Source: Brevibacillus sp. DP1.3A (lineage in GTDB: Bacteria > Bacillota > Bacilli > Brevibacillales > Brevibacillaceae). Taken from it: 64,000 bases of DNA. The position numbers and the translations under genes were made by a program. Shown here one piece after another: positions 1 through 8,782 of this stretch. The notes under the pieces are model-generated. The model was not told the origin of the DNA, searched no databases, and worked only from the letters and a program-made list of their open reading frames with translations. Location of the stretch: contig NZ_CP085876.1 of assembly GCF_013284245.2 (NCBI RefSeq), positions 4,738,001-4,802,000 on the forward strand, written 5' to 3'. Within the stretch, counting starts at the first letter, position 1, and each line of letters starts with the position of its first letter.

Positions 1-1341
1 GAATGCGCGTACTTGGGCGATGAAGTAGAGCGAACCGCAGACGACCAACCAGTCATCCGCCTTCGCTGATTGCTTCTCCCGCATCCAAGAAAGGAGAAAC
101 GCCCGCCAGTCTGGGACTGCATCGAGAAACTCTTGCTCCCAGCCACCGGCTAAAAACGACTCTTGTAAGCTATTGGCTTCGGCTGCACGCGGGAAGTCAA
201 AGGTTGTCACATGCAGCTTTTGGATTTTTGACTTTACTGGTACGAGCGACTCTGCCATTTTGGCAAGCGGCTTATCTGCCAATCCAGAAAAGAGCAAATG
301 CAACTGTACTCCGTCCGGCAACAACCGATCCAGACTGCTTACAAGCGCCTCCATTCCTTCCTGATTGTGTGCCCCATCCAAGATAACCATTGGTCTTGGA
401 GAGATGACTTCTAGACGACCAGGCCAACGCGTTTGTTGCAAACCGCGAAATATTTCTTCTTCCTCCAGCAAGAAAGAGAAGTAATTACGCAGGATATCGA
501 TGGTCATTAAAGCAACGGCTGCATTGGTTGTTTGGTGAATGCCATTCATGGTAAGACGGTAGGATGCTTCCGCACGACGGTGAATGCTTTTGTAACGAAA
601 CTGTTGGTCACCCAGCTGCTCCTCTACCTGCACTGCCTGAAAATGTTCACCAATATGATATAGCGTACTCTTCGTTTGTCTTGTGCGCTCCTCAAAAATC
701 GCGAGAAGTTCCGGCCTAACCTCACCTGTGACTACAGGAACACCCGGCTTGATAATCCCCGCTTTTTCCTGGGCAATATCTTCCAAGCTTTCTCCCAACA
801 CTTGCGTATGGTCCATACCGATATTCGTGATGACCGAAACAAGCGGAAGGACGACGTTCGTCGAATCCAATCGCCCGCCAAGTCCTGTTTCCCATACGAC
901 TACCGCTGGTCTCGCCACTCTTGAAAAATAAAGAATGGCGATCAGCGTAATCACTTCAAATTCGGTAGGGGAACCGAACTCTGTTTCTTGTTCGCATCGT
1001 TGCACCCATACCTTGACTTCATTCACCAGCTGCAATAGATCTTCTTCCGTGATCATGCTGCCGTTGTAACGGATGCGCTCACGGAAGTCAACCAAATAGG
1101 GGGAGGTAAATGTACCTACACTATATCCGGCTTCCATCAGCATTTGCGTCAGGAATGCGCAGGTTGAACCTTTTCCATTGGTGCCAGCCACATGAATAAA
1201 TGGGATTCTCCGCTCAGGATGTCCTACTTGCTCCAAAACCCACTGCATTCTCTCAAGCCCCGGCCGTTGACCGAACCTGAGCAGTCCATGCAGCCAGTCG
1301 AGCGCTTGCGTATATTCTACAAACCCTTCTTCTGCATGCAT
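1..1341 (-). CDS. folC: Folylpolyglutamate synthase/dihydrofolate synthase, 3' end beyond window
   Basis: Adds glutamate to folates (and to dihydropteroate) in the cytoplasm, using ATP. The visible N-terminal part reads MHAEEGFVEYTQALDWLHGL, then the family P-loop GTNGKGS near residue 50 and the TSPYLVDFRERI segment, typical of Mur-ligase-like FolC. An ATG lies 15 bases further upstream at 1356, but the one at 1341 is preceded by GGAG at suitable distance, so I prefer it. It follows valS by about 43 bases and probably shares its transcript, as in Bacillus. The C-terminus is cut off by the window edge. Confidence 0.93.
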   Translation of the reverse strand, partial: MHAEEGFVEYTQALDWLHGLLRFGQRPGLERMQWVLEQVGHPERRIPFIHVAGTNGKGSTCAFLTQMLMEAGYSVGTFTSPYLVDFRERIRYNGSMITEEDLLQLVNEVKVWVQRCEQETEFGSPTEFEVITLIAILYFSRVARPAVVVWETGLGGRLDSTNVVLPLVSVITNIGMDHTQVLGESLEDIAQEKAGIIKPGVPVVTGEVRPELLAIFEERTRQTKSTLYHIGEHFQAVQVEEQLGDQQFRYKSIHRRAEASYRLTMNGIHQTTNAAVALMTIDILRNYFSFLLEEEEIFRGLQQTRWPGRLEVISPRPMVILDGAHNQEGMEALVSSLDRLLPDGVQLHLLFSGLADKPLAKMAESLVPVKSKIQKLHVTTFDFPRAAEANSLQESFLAGGWEQEFLDAVPDWRAFLLSWMREKQSAKADDWLVVCGSLYFIAQVRAF

Positions 1342-1384
1342 ACCACAATGCTCCATTCTCAAAAATATGCGATGGTATGGCGGA

Positions 1385-4057
1385 TCATTCGCCCTTCAAT
1401 TCGGCAAGTCGTGCAATCACTTTATCCCGCTTATCCATGTAGTCTGCCATCTTCGCTTTTTCCTCTGCGACTACTTTTTCAGGTGCCTTGGCCATAAATC
1501 CGGCATTGTTGAGCTTTTTCTCAATACGCTCCACTTCGCCGTTGAGTGTCGCCACTTCTTTTTCCAGACGCTTCAGCTCTTGCTCGATATCGATCAAGCC
1601 TGCCAGTGGAAGGAACAATTCTGCTCCCGTGATCACAGCAGACATCGCTTTATCAGGCATAGCCAGATCCAGGCTGATTTCCAGACGCTCAGGGTTGCAG
1701 AAACGGCTGAGGTAGTGCTCACCACGTGTCAGACGCTCAGCGGACAATGCATCGCTTGGCTTGATCAGGAGCTCAATTTTCTTGGACATTGGTACGTTTA
1801 CTTCTGCACGGATGTTGCGTACGCTGCGGATGATATCCATCAACTGGTTCATTTCGCTTTCTGCTTCAGCAAAAATCCATTGCTCGTTAACAGTTGGCCA
1901 AGGTGCTACTGTGATGCTCTCGCCTTGGTGCGGCAATGCCTGCCAAATTTCCTCCGTGATGAACGGCATGAACGGATGCAACAGCTTGAGTGTTTGATCC
2001 AGAACTGTAACCAGAACGGATTGGGTTGTCTTCTTCGCTGCTTCATCTGTACCATACAGCGGCAGCTTCGCCATCTCGATATACCAGTCACACAGGTCAT
2101 CCCAAATGAAGTTGTAAAGCACACGGCCTGCTTCACCGAATTCAAATGCGTCAGACAGACGGGTTACATCTGCGATTGTCGCTTGGAGGCGGGAAAGAAT
2201 CCATTTGTCTGGTGTAGACAGCTCACCGCTCAAATCGATTTCCTCGTATTTGAAGTCAGCCAGGTTCATCAAGGCAAAACGAGACGCGTTCCAAATTTTG
2301 TTCGCGAAGTTGCGGTTTGCCTCCACCTTTTCCCAATAGAAGCGTTGGTCATTTCCTGGGGAATTCCCTGTCGCCAATGTGTATCGCAGCGCATCCGCTC
2401 CGTACTTCTCAATCACTTCCATCGGATCGACACCGTTGCCGAGTGATTTGGACATTTTGCGGCCCTCGGAGTCGCGAATAATGCCGTGAATCAAGACGGA
2501 TTCAAACGGACTTTTCCCGGTAAATTCAAGACCTGAGAACATCATGCGAGCAACCCAGAAGAAGATAATATCATAGCCTGTTACCAGGACATTCGTTGGA
2601 TAGAAGTACTTCATGTCCTCGGATTCTTCCGGCCAGCCCAGGGTCGAGAACGGCCATAGACCAGAGGAGAACCATGTATCGAGAACGTCGTTGTCCTGCT
2701 CCAGCTTGTGGCTGTGGCAGCTTGGGCACTCAGTCACATCTGCGCGAGATACAATCGTTTCGTTACAATCTCCGCAATACCATGCAGGAATTCGGTGACC
2801 CCACCACAGCTGACGGGAGATGCACCAGTCGCGGATGTTTTCAATCCAACGCAGGTAATTCGTCTTGAAGCGCTCTGGGACGAATTTCACGCTCTCAGGG
2901 CTATTTGCATTAGCCAGTGCTTCGTCAGCCAAAGGTTGCATTTTTACGAACCATTGGGTAGAAAGGTATGGTTCTACGACTGCATCGCTGCGCTCACTAT
3001 GTCCAACCTGATGAATATGCTCCTCAACTTTGAACATCACACCTTGCTCAGTCAAATCTTTGATGATTTGCTTGCGGCATGCGAAGCGATCCAAGCCTTT
3101 GTAGATACCAGCCAGCTCGTTCATCGCGCCCGTCTCATCCATGACAACGATTTGTGGCAACTGATGGCGAAGACCCAATTCAAAGTCATTCGGATCGTGT
3201 GCTGGCGTAATTTTTACAGCGCCAGAACCAAACTCAGGATCAACGTAGTCATCTGCGACGATTGGAATTTCGCGTCCTACGATTGGCAAAATCACGGTTT
3301 TGCCGATCATGTCCTTGTAACGCTCATCTTCCGGATGTACAGCTACAGCCGTATCACCGAGCATCGTTTCAGGACGGGTTGTAGCTACTTCGATATAACC
3401 GGTGCCATCTGCCAATGGGTAACGCATGTGATGCAGCGCACCTTTTACTTCCTTGTAGATTACTTCAATATCAGACAGAGCTGTGCGGGCAGCAGGGTCC
3501 CAGTTAATGATGCGGTTACCGCGATAGATCAAGCCTTTTTCGTACAGACGAACAAATACTTCGCGGACAGCTTGGGACAAGCCTTCATCCATCGTAAAAC
3601 GCTCGCGGGAGTAATCCAGGGCAAGACCGAGCTTTTCCCACTGCTCACGAATATGCGAAGCGTAGATGTGCTTCCACTCCCATATTTTTTCCACGAATTT
3701 TTCGCGGCCCAGATCATGGCGAGAGACGCCTTCTTCACGCAAGGTAGCTTCTACGCGCGCTTGAGTTGCGATACCAGCGTGGTCCATACCTGGCAAGAAC
3801 AAGGTGCTGTAGCCTTGCATACGCTTGGTACGCGTAATGATATCTTGCAAAGTCGTATCCAGCGCGTGGCCCAAGTGCAATTTACCAGTTACGTTCGGGG
3901 GTGGAATGACAATCGTAAACGGACGTTTATTCGGGTCACGTTCTGCCTTGAAAAATTGTTTTTCGATCCAATACGGATACCATTTGTTCTCTGCTGCTTT
4001 TGGATCATAGTTTTTCGGCAGCAATTGGTCGATGTCGGTTGTTGGCTGTGTAGACAT
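1385..4057 (-). CDS. valS: Valyl-tRNA synthetase
   Basis: Class I aminoacyl-tRNA synthetase charging tRNA-Val. The 890-residue product has the usual length. It shows the HIGH-type motif HLGHA near residue 60, the CP1 editing-domain segment [20 protein letters not shown], the KMSKS motif in [11 protein letters not shown], and a C-terminal coiled coil (about residues 825-890) that binds tRNA. The start follows AGGAGG at ideal spacing. It is preceded by a T-box leader and followed by folC, the arrangement known from Bacillus. Confidence 0.98.
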   Translation of the reverse strand: MSTQPTTDIDQLLPKNYDPKAAENKWYPYWIEKQFFKAERDPNKRPFTIVIPPPNVTGKLHLGHALDTTLQDIITRTKRMQGYSTLFLPGMDHAGIATQARVEATLREEGVSRHDLGREKFVEKIWEWKHIYASHIREQWEKLGLALDYSRERFTMDEGLSQAVREVFVRLYEKGLIYRGNRIINWDPAARTALSDIEVIYKEVKGALHHMRYPLADGTGYIEVATTRPETMLGDTAVAVHPEDERYKDMIGKTVILPIVGREIPIVADDYVDPEFGSGAVKITPAHDPNDFELGLRHQLPQIVVMDETGAMNELAGIYKGLDRFACRKQIIKDLTEQGVMFKVEEHIHQVGHSERSDAVVEPYLSTQWFVKMQPLADEALANANSPESVKFVPERFKTNYLRWIENIRDWCISRQLWWGHRIPAWYCGDCNETIVSRADVTECPSCHSHKLEQDNDVLDTWFSSGLWPFSTLGWPEESEDMKYFYPTNVLVTGYDIIFFWVARMMFSGLEFTGKSPFESVLIHGIIRDSEGRKMSKSLGNGVDPMEVIEKYGADALRYTLATGNSPGNDQRFYWEKVEANRNFANKIWNASRFALMNLADFKYEEIDLSGELSTPDKWILSRLQATIADVTRLSDAFEFGEAGRVLYNFIWDDLCDWYIEMAKLPLYGTDEAAKKTTQSVLVTVLDQTLKLLHPFMPFITEEIWQALPHQGESITVAPWPTVNEQWIFAEAESEMNQLMDIIRSVRNIRAEVNVPMSKKIELLIKPSDALSAERLTRGEHYLSRFCNPERLEISLDLAMPDKAMSAVITGAELFLPLAGLIDIEQELKRLEKEVATLNGEVERIEKKLNNAGFMAKAPEKVVAEEKAKMADYMDKRDKVIARLAELKGE

Positions 4058-4094
4058 GTACGACTCCTCCTATTAGCATAACTTGCTTTGCAAA

Positions 4095-4131
4095 AAATAA
4101 AAAAACCCTTCATCGCAAAGGACGAAAGGAT
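4095..4131 (-). terminator. T-box controlled terminator
   Basis: On the minus strand, CCTTTCGTCC pairs imperfectly with GATGAAGG and is followed by a run of seven T. It lies directly downstream of the T-box sequence, so it is the competing terminator of the valS leader. Confidence 0.85.
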
Positions 4132-4376
4132 TATTTTCGCGGTACCACCTTTGTTAACACACGATAAACTACATGCTTATGGCGTGTTCACTCTGACAAG
4201 ATAACGGTTGCGAACCGGTCTCGGCTAGGCACATGCTTTCACCGAAAAAACTCCTGGGCGACCTTCAGCCATTCATGACCTTAGAGAATCTCGCAGCAAC
4301 TGATTCTCCTCTCTGCTAAGGCGTCCTGACTTACTCTTCCCACTCATCGTTCATATCGTATGTAATTGTCGTATGG
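4095..4376 (-). ncRNA. T-box riboswitch leader of valS
   Basis: A leader of roughly 280 nt lies between a sigma-A promoter and valS. The diagnostic T-box AAGGTGGTACCGCG reads on the minus strand at 4152-4138, followed by an intrinsic terminator. Upstream are Stem I elements: AGAGAGGAGAATC at about 4316-4303, paired with GATTCTC across a loop. A candidate specifier triplet GTC (a valine codon) sits at 4262-4260 in the context GAAGGTCGCC. Uncharged tRNA-Val should stabilise the antiterminator and switch valS on. T-box identity is firm; the exact specifier is inferred. Confidence 0.93.
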
Positions 4377-4388
4377 TTAGCTTTCACT

Positions 4389-4418
4389 ATTATATACAAT
4401 CACGCTGTTTGGCGTCAA
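4389..4418 (-). promoter_or_regulatory. Sigma-A promoter of valS T-box leader
   Basis: Minus strand TTGACG (4418-4413), an 18-bp spacer, then TATAAT (4394-4389). The -35 overlaps the stop codon of the STAS gene. No terminator separates the two, so read-through from the upstream operon is possible. Confidence 0.8.
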
Positions 4419-4741
4419 ACCCGGGTTTCGCCCACTTTTCCAACTGCAATGCCCAGTGCTTCGGTAAAACCGAGCACGCCCAAAATATCGAGAATTTCTT
4501 CTCGGACATTGACGATTTCTACCTGTTTGCCCATGGCCAACAGTTCTTTCGTGGTAAAAAACAGGCTTCCAATACCGGAAGAATCTACAAAGGAGACACC
4601 TTGAAAATCGACGGTAACGAATTGATTTCGCCCTCCATACTGCTGGAGCAATTCACCTACTCGATCTCCTACAGCCATGTCCAACTCTCCGACGAAAAAC
4701 AATGTAGCCTGTCCGTTCGCCTCTGTTGCGCGGTAGTCCAT
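4415..4741 (-). CDS. STAS-domain anti-anti-sigma factor (SpoIIAA/RsbV type)
   Basis: A 108-residue STAS protein, predicted to bind and titrate a switch kinase until it is phosphorylated. The phosphorylatable serine is in FVDSSGIGSL at about residue 57, the classical DSSG site. A longer frame begins at 4777, but ATG 4741 has GAGAGGAG seven bases upstream and gives the normal family length. It is the last gene of a PP2C, HATPase, STAS group; a 107-base gap separates it from the HATPase gene. No sigma factor gene is adjacent, so the output is unknown. Confidence 0.88.
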   Translation of the reverse strand: MDYRATEANGQATLFFVGELDMAVGDRVGELLQQYGGRNQFVTVDFQGVSFVDSSGIGSLFFTTKELLAMGKQVEIVNVREEILDILGVLGFTEALGIAVGKVGETRV

Positions 4742-4848
4742 GCTCAAACTCCTCTCAATAGGTATCGGTACACCCAATCTGCTCGTCCTTTTACTATATT
4801 ACCCATTTTCATTCACTTGCAAACATTTGGCTTTTTGGAAATGGTTGC

Positions 4849-6087
4849 TTAACGTGAAAGGATACATTCTAAAATAAGCTTTGTGCCTGCCAGGGAGCTG
4901 CTCAAATAAACACGATCACAGTATTGCAGGATCACGTGAAAACCTGCCCCGAGCGAGTGGCGCGTAGAAAATCCTTGTTGTAGGGTAGCTCGCGGGATAT
5001 CCTCGAGCAAAATTCCTTGTCCTTCATCATGGATCACAGCACGGCACATCTGCCTGTCATTCGTTAGGTATAACGTAACCACACCGCCATTTCCGTGCTT
5101 CAACGTATTGGAAGCAGCTTCGTTGACCGCAACGAGAAACTGTAGCATTCGTTTATCAGAAATGCCTTGTGGTTCCAAAGCTTGCTTGAACAATTTACGC
5201 AGTTCTGCAAGCTGCTCCGGTAAACGGATATCGATTGCCAAGAGCTTATGCCCTTCCCGAAGCAAGAAAAATAATTCTTCATCACTAAGCAACAATAGCT
5301 TACCTTCTGTGACCACACCCAGAATATCTCTGTAGATCTCCCATTCCCGTCTTTTGCGTTTTCGTTCTTCTGCTATGACGGCGGTGACGTCAATCAAAGC
5401 GATTCCACAGGTCCGATCTGGCAATACAGATGTGTATAATTCAAACACCTTTGTGCCATCTGTGGTGACAATTTGCTCCCTTACAGGACCACCCGATCCA
5501 GCCGCATCTTCGACGAGTCGTTGCATTTCTCTCTCTACTTCCAAACTCGCACGAACGTCACCCAGCGGACGCACTTTCCCTTCATCGTAAAGATAGAGGA
5601 AAACGGTCTCGATCTGACGCAGTATGGATAACTTCTGAATCTCTTGTTTTATTAATCGCCCCCGCTCGTCGTCTCGATCCTTCCAATGTAACAAGACGTC
5701 TGCCGGGTCCAATTCGCCACTCATGTGCCATGTATGAAATTCTTCCAGGAGCAATCGCTCCAGAACGTCTTCCCGTCGCAAAACTTTTTCGATATCGATA
5801 ATATGGTACGGATCACCTGCTATACCACGCAATCCGCTACCGATAATTCGGAAATCATAGGCGAGCTCTATTTCTATGCGTCCGTGCAAAGCATGATCAG
5901 AACTGCTTAACCCAATGGTCGTCCGGCTCACTGCTACCAGCTTCGCCTGGAACGATTCCATCGTTGCTAGGTTCGTCACCTTTACAGTGCGGGGCGGAAC
6001 TACTTTGCTCGCTGCACCGCCAGAACGTAGCGCGACAAGGCAATTATCACAAGTGGGATTGTCCGGACAACGCTCACACAAAATCAC
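4849..6087 (-). CDS. Anti-sigma-type HATPase switch kinase with Cys4 head and long N-terminal region
   Basis: A 412-residue protein starting at GTG behind AGGAGG. The C-terminal third is a GHKL ATPase of the RsbW/SpoIIAB type, with the N-box segment NEAASNTLKHGNGG and the G1 segment HDEGQGI. This predicts binding and phosphorylation of the neighbouring STAS protein. RsbW proteins are usually about 160 residues; here about 270 residues precede the kinase. They include an N-terminal CERCPDNPTCDNC motif (Cys-x2-Cys-x5-Cys-x2-Cys) that could hold zinc or iron, and a beta-rich stretch (about residues 30-100) loosely resembling PilZ. Kinase role: known family. Sensor role of the head: inference. 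Confidence 0.8.
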   Translation of the reverse strand: MILCERCPDNPTCDNCLVALRSGGAASKVVPPRTVKVTNLATMESFQAKLVAVSRTTIGLSSSDHALHGRIEIELAYDFRIIGSGLRGIAGDPYHIIDIEKVLRREDVLERLLLEEFHTWHMSGELDPADVLLHWKDRDDERGRLIKQEIQKLSILRQIETVFLYLYDEGKVRPLGDVRASLEVEREMQRLVEDAAGSGGPVREQIVTTDGTKVFELYTSVLPDRTCGIALIDVTAVIAEERKRKRREWEIYRDILGVVTEGKLLLLSDEELFFLLREGHKLLAIDIRLPEQLAELRKLFKQALEPQGISDKRMLQFLVAVNEAASNTLKHGNGGVVTLYLTNDRQMCRAVIHDEGQGILLEDIPRATLQQGFSTRHSLGAGFHVILQYCDRVYLSSSLAGTKLILECILSR

Positions 6088-6112
6088 AGTTCATCCTCCT
6101 ATTCACGCGCAA

Positions 6113-7315
6113 CTACACGAGGGCTATACTCTCTTCAGGCTCAAATTGAAGAATCAACACAGAAATATCATCCGTTTGGTTTCGCTGCTGTGTTATCTCC
6201 ATTAAGTAGGCCTCAACTCGATTCATCGATTCCTGCTTACTATCACCAGGCATCTTTAATAAGGAGGATAGTTCTTCTAGCCAATGCCTACTGCCTCGAC
6301 ACACTTCTTTTCTCCCTGAATCCAGCAAACCATCTGTGTAGAGCAATAGCATGCCCTCTTCTTCTAAGGGTACCTCCTCCATTTGATACGTGCTATCGGG
6401 CAAAAGCCCTAGGCCGACTCCACCCTTGCTAGCTAAAATGGTTTGATTCGACTTGGACAAATAAAAAGGCTGTGGATGTCCTGCCCTGCTAAAACGAATT
6501 TTGTGTTCCACCTCGTCATAGACAGCAACCAGCATCGTAATGTAAGAACGGGTTTTCACTAAATCTGCATAAAGCAACTGATTGAGTCTTTCCAAAATCT
6601 CATCCGGCAAATAGCTGGACTGCAAAACCTGCCTTACAGCAATCCTAATCCCCGTTGCCCAAATACTGGCCAAAAAACCGTGCCCGGACACATCCGCAAT
6701 GATAAAACAGGTGTAGCGATCATCGATTTGTCTATAGTCAATGTAGTCCCCGCCTACATAATCGACTGGCACGTAAACCGTTCTTGTTCGCAAACTGGTT
6801 AACTGTAATTCTTCTGTGGGAATGAGCTTCGACTGCATGCGTCTAGCCAGCTTCATCTCCATCTCGATTTCTCGCTGCCCTGATGACTGGTCCTGTTGAC
6901 ATCTGAGGATCAACGCCCGAATGTTCACGAGGAGTAGCCCATAAAAAGATTTCTCCAGTTCCTTTAGCTCACGGTCATTGACGTTACTCTGGACGAACAA
7001 GCGGACATAACGCGGTGTTTGAGCGGTGTCACACTGTTCCGAGACAACAATGCGCTCCTCTACTTCGCGCTGCACTTTTGCGCTCTCTTTGTTGCCACGC
7101 TCGATCCGAAAATAGACAGCACCTAGAGCCGATTCAAACGTGATCGACAAAAAGCACGGCTTGTCCATTTTCACGAACCACGTATCGACCAACTCTTCTA
7201 TAAATGGCATGAGACTCTCGTAATTGACTTGGCGCTTGCTTTGCTCATTGCTGGTCATCACCAGATACTCGTAATTCTGTTTCAATTCCATTAGTTTGAC
7301 CAATTGATGATTCAT
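6113..7315 (-). CDS. SpoIIE/RsbU-type PP2C serine phosphatase
   Basis: A 400-residue protein predicted to dephosphorylate the STAS partner. The C-terminal PP2C domain shows the metal and core motifs VGGDYIDY, DVSGHGFLAS, RAGHPQPF and YTDGLLDSG, preceded by the regulatory helix EMKLARRMQSKLIP. The N-terminal 160 residues match no domain I recognise and presumably sense the input. The frame is open to ATG 7336, but ATG 7315 has GGGAG at reasonable spacing. It is first in a three-gene unit, 25 bases ahead of the HATPase gene. Confidence 0.88.
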   Translation of the reverse strand: MNHQLVKLMELKQNYEYLVMTSNEQSKRQVNYESLMPFIEELVDTWFVKMDKPCFLSITFESALGAVYFRIERGNKESAKVQREVEERIVVSEQCDTAQTPRYVRLFVQSNVNDRELKELEKSFYGLLLVNIRALILRCQQDQSSGQREIEMEMKLARRMQSKLIPTEELQLTSLRTRTVYVPVDYVGGDYIDYRQIDDRYTCFIIADVSGHGFLASIWATGIRIAVRQVLQSSYLPDEILERLNQLLYADLVKTRSYITMLVAVYDEVEHKIRFSRAGHPQPFYLSKSNQTILASKGGVGLGLLPDSTYQMEEVPLEEEGMLLLYTDGLLDSGRKEVCRGSRHWLEELSSLLKMPGDSKQESMNRVEAYLMEITQQRNQTDDISVLILQFEPEESIALV

Positions 7316-7341
7316 CCCCGAGCCACTCCCATACACACTTT

Positions 7342-7371
7342 AGCATAATTCTTTCTTTCGGGAATTGCGAA
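7342..7371 (-). promoter_or_regulatory. Possible promoter of the partner-switching operon
   Basis: Minus strand TTCGCA (7371-7366), an 18-bp spacer, TATGCT (7347-7342), about 30 bases upstream of the phosphatase start. Moderate match to sigma-A only. Confidence 0.35.
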
Positions 7372-7564
7372 AAGGGTTATGGCAATTTTCAAAAACATTG
7401 TGATCACCTTTATTCGTTTCGTCCTAGCCTTCCTGCCCTACACCTTCCCTTTTCAGGCACCATTCAAACCACTATCTACTTCAATGAAAATGTTTTAGGC
7501 GTTTGCTCAAGGTTGTAGACACTGTCCAAAGTTGCCGCGCATATGCTGGAATGAGGTGATTGTG

Positions 7565-7747
7565 ATGAATTTTCGTTGGAAGTATAACCCCACGTATTTA
7601 CGGATCAAATACGGATGCAAACAGGTGCTCTTTCCGCTGTTGGTTTTTCAATTTATCCGAACGATTGTGTTTCCTACCTCTTTTGATGTCGTCCTTCTCG
7701 GTTTGTTAGCCATGCTCTATGTTGCCATCTCCCTTGAATGGTTATAA
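7565..7747 (+). CDS. Small membrane protein of unknown function
   Basis: A 60-residue product, MNFRWKYNPTYLRIKYG and onward, with a basic N-terminus and two hydrophobic segments: VLFPLLVFQFIRTIVF (about residues 22-38) and DVVLLGLLAMLYVAI (about 41-56). ATG 7565 has GAGGTGA upstream; an ATG at 7532 lacks a comparable site. It is isolated and divergent from the phosphatase operon. I do not recognise a family; the inside-positive topology and good ribosome site argue that it is real. Confidence 0.6.
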   Translation: MNFRWKYNPTYLRIKYGCKQVLFPLLVFQFIRTIVFPTSFDVVLLGLLAMLYVAISLEWL

Positions 7748-7786
7748 AAAAGAAAAACAACGCCCCACGCGGTGAGACGTTGCTCA
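7745..7786 (-). terminator. Terminator of the spoVID-ysxE-cotS-like unit
   Basis: Minus strand CAACG and CGTTG arms with an inner imperfect stem, followed by TTTTTCTTTTTT. It sits immediately after the stop of the CotS-like gene. Confidence 0.75.
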
Positions 7787-8782
7787 TTAAAAGGCTTGCT
7801 GGACCCAACGATGCAGGCGCATCAGACGGTCCATATCTTTTTCAAAACGTTGGACAGCGTAAAACTCGGTCCACTCACGGGGATGATGATAATAAATATC
7901 CAAGTCTCTCATGATCCTCTCTGGGAAGGAGAGAAACGAAGCCATCAGTTCAATTTCTTCCGGCCGCAGCGGAAATATCTCGGCATAGCGATGGAATAGT
8001 TGAGAAGCCCCAACCTCATCCCCCGCCATTTGAAAATAGGTACGATAAAATAGCGTCAAATCACGCACTGGTGTATCAAAGCTGGCACGATCAAAATTAA
8101 GCAGCCGTCCTTTTCCCGATCGATCTGGCACAACATGCTCAGGATTCGGGTTACCATGGATCAACGATAAGCGAAAATGAGCATGTGTCTCATGACGCTC
8201 TCGCCAATCGGTCAATAAGTCTGTCGCTGTTTGAGCCATTTCTTCAAGAAACTCCTTGTTAGCCAAAAACACCAGGTCAAAAGGGGAAGGATATTTACGT
8301 TCCTGCGCAAGTGTTGCCGCCTTATTCATTTGGTCTTGCCAATATTGCCAACGGTTCAGCAAGGAGTCGATAAGTGGCTCTACCTGTCTCGGATCATCGT
8401 AGCGATAGTTTTGTGTCAAATGATGAAGCTCCGCCAAACGCTCCAAGGCAGTGGGCGCCCAAGACAAGGGCTGCTCGGCCCATTCCTCACTTCCTGGCTG
8501 CCAAGGGGTTACGTAAAAGGCGGTGCTACCTTGTTGGACAAAAGGATCATCGTATTTCGTGTACGTAAAAGGAACCGCCCCATCCCATCCACGATGCTGC
8601 AATTGACGCAGCATATCGCTGACGAAAACAAGACGTTGAGCGGGTATTTGCGCTCGTTTGCATACGAAGGAGCCGTAGGGAGTCGTCGCCTTAAATACAT
8701 TTGGCTCCTTTAAAACGTCAATGCTCTGGGCATACATGTCATACTCTTTGAACAAAGGAGCAATGTCATCAAACCGACTCAT
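7787..8782 (-). CDS. CotS-like spore coat protein of the aminoglycoside-phosphotransferase fold
   Basis: A 331-residue product, chosen to start at ATG 8782 behind GAGGAGGGAGGGAG; the frame is open further upstream. The phosphotransferase-like core reads LIHGNPNPEHVV around residue 225, then LLNFDRASFDTPVRDLTLFYR. In an active enzyme the first motif would be HGD; here the catalytic aspartate is asparagine, suggesting a structural or pseudokinase role. It overlaps the end of ysxE by 14 bases, so the two are translationally coupled. CotS-family proteins in Bacillus belong to the spore coat. Confidence 0.75.
   Translation of the reverse strand: MSRFDDIAPLFKEYDMYAQSIDVLKEPNVFKATTPYGSFVCKRAQIPAQRLVFVSDMLRQLQHRGWDGAVPFTYTKYDDPFVQQGSTAFYVTPWQPGSEEWAEQPLSWAPTALERLAELHHLTQNYRYDDPRQVEPLIDSLLNRWQYWQDQMNKAATLAQERKYPSPFDLVFLANKEFLEEMAQTATDLLTDWRERHETHAHFRLSLIHGNPNPEHVVPDRSGKGRLLNFDRASFDTPVRDLTLFYRTYFQMAGDEVGASQLFHRYAEIFPLRPEEIELMASFLSFPERIMRDLDIYYHHPREWTEFYAVQRFEKDMDRLMRLHRWVQQAF

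Noticed and set aside
1367..4081. Long plus-strand open frames (359 and 457 codons) opposite valS
   Set aside because: They mirror the codon phase of valS, contain no recognisable domain and lack ribosome sites; shadows of a certain gene.
4849..6087. Calling the N-terminal region of the HATPase protein a PilZ domain
   Set aside because: The RxxxR and D/NxSxxG motifs are not convincingly present; kept only as a loose resemblance.
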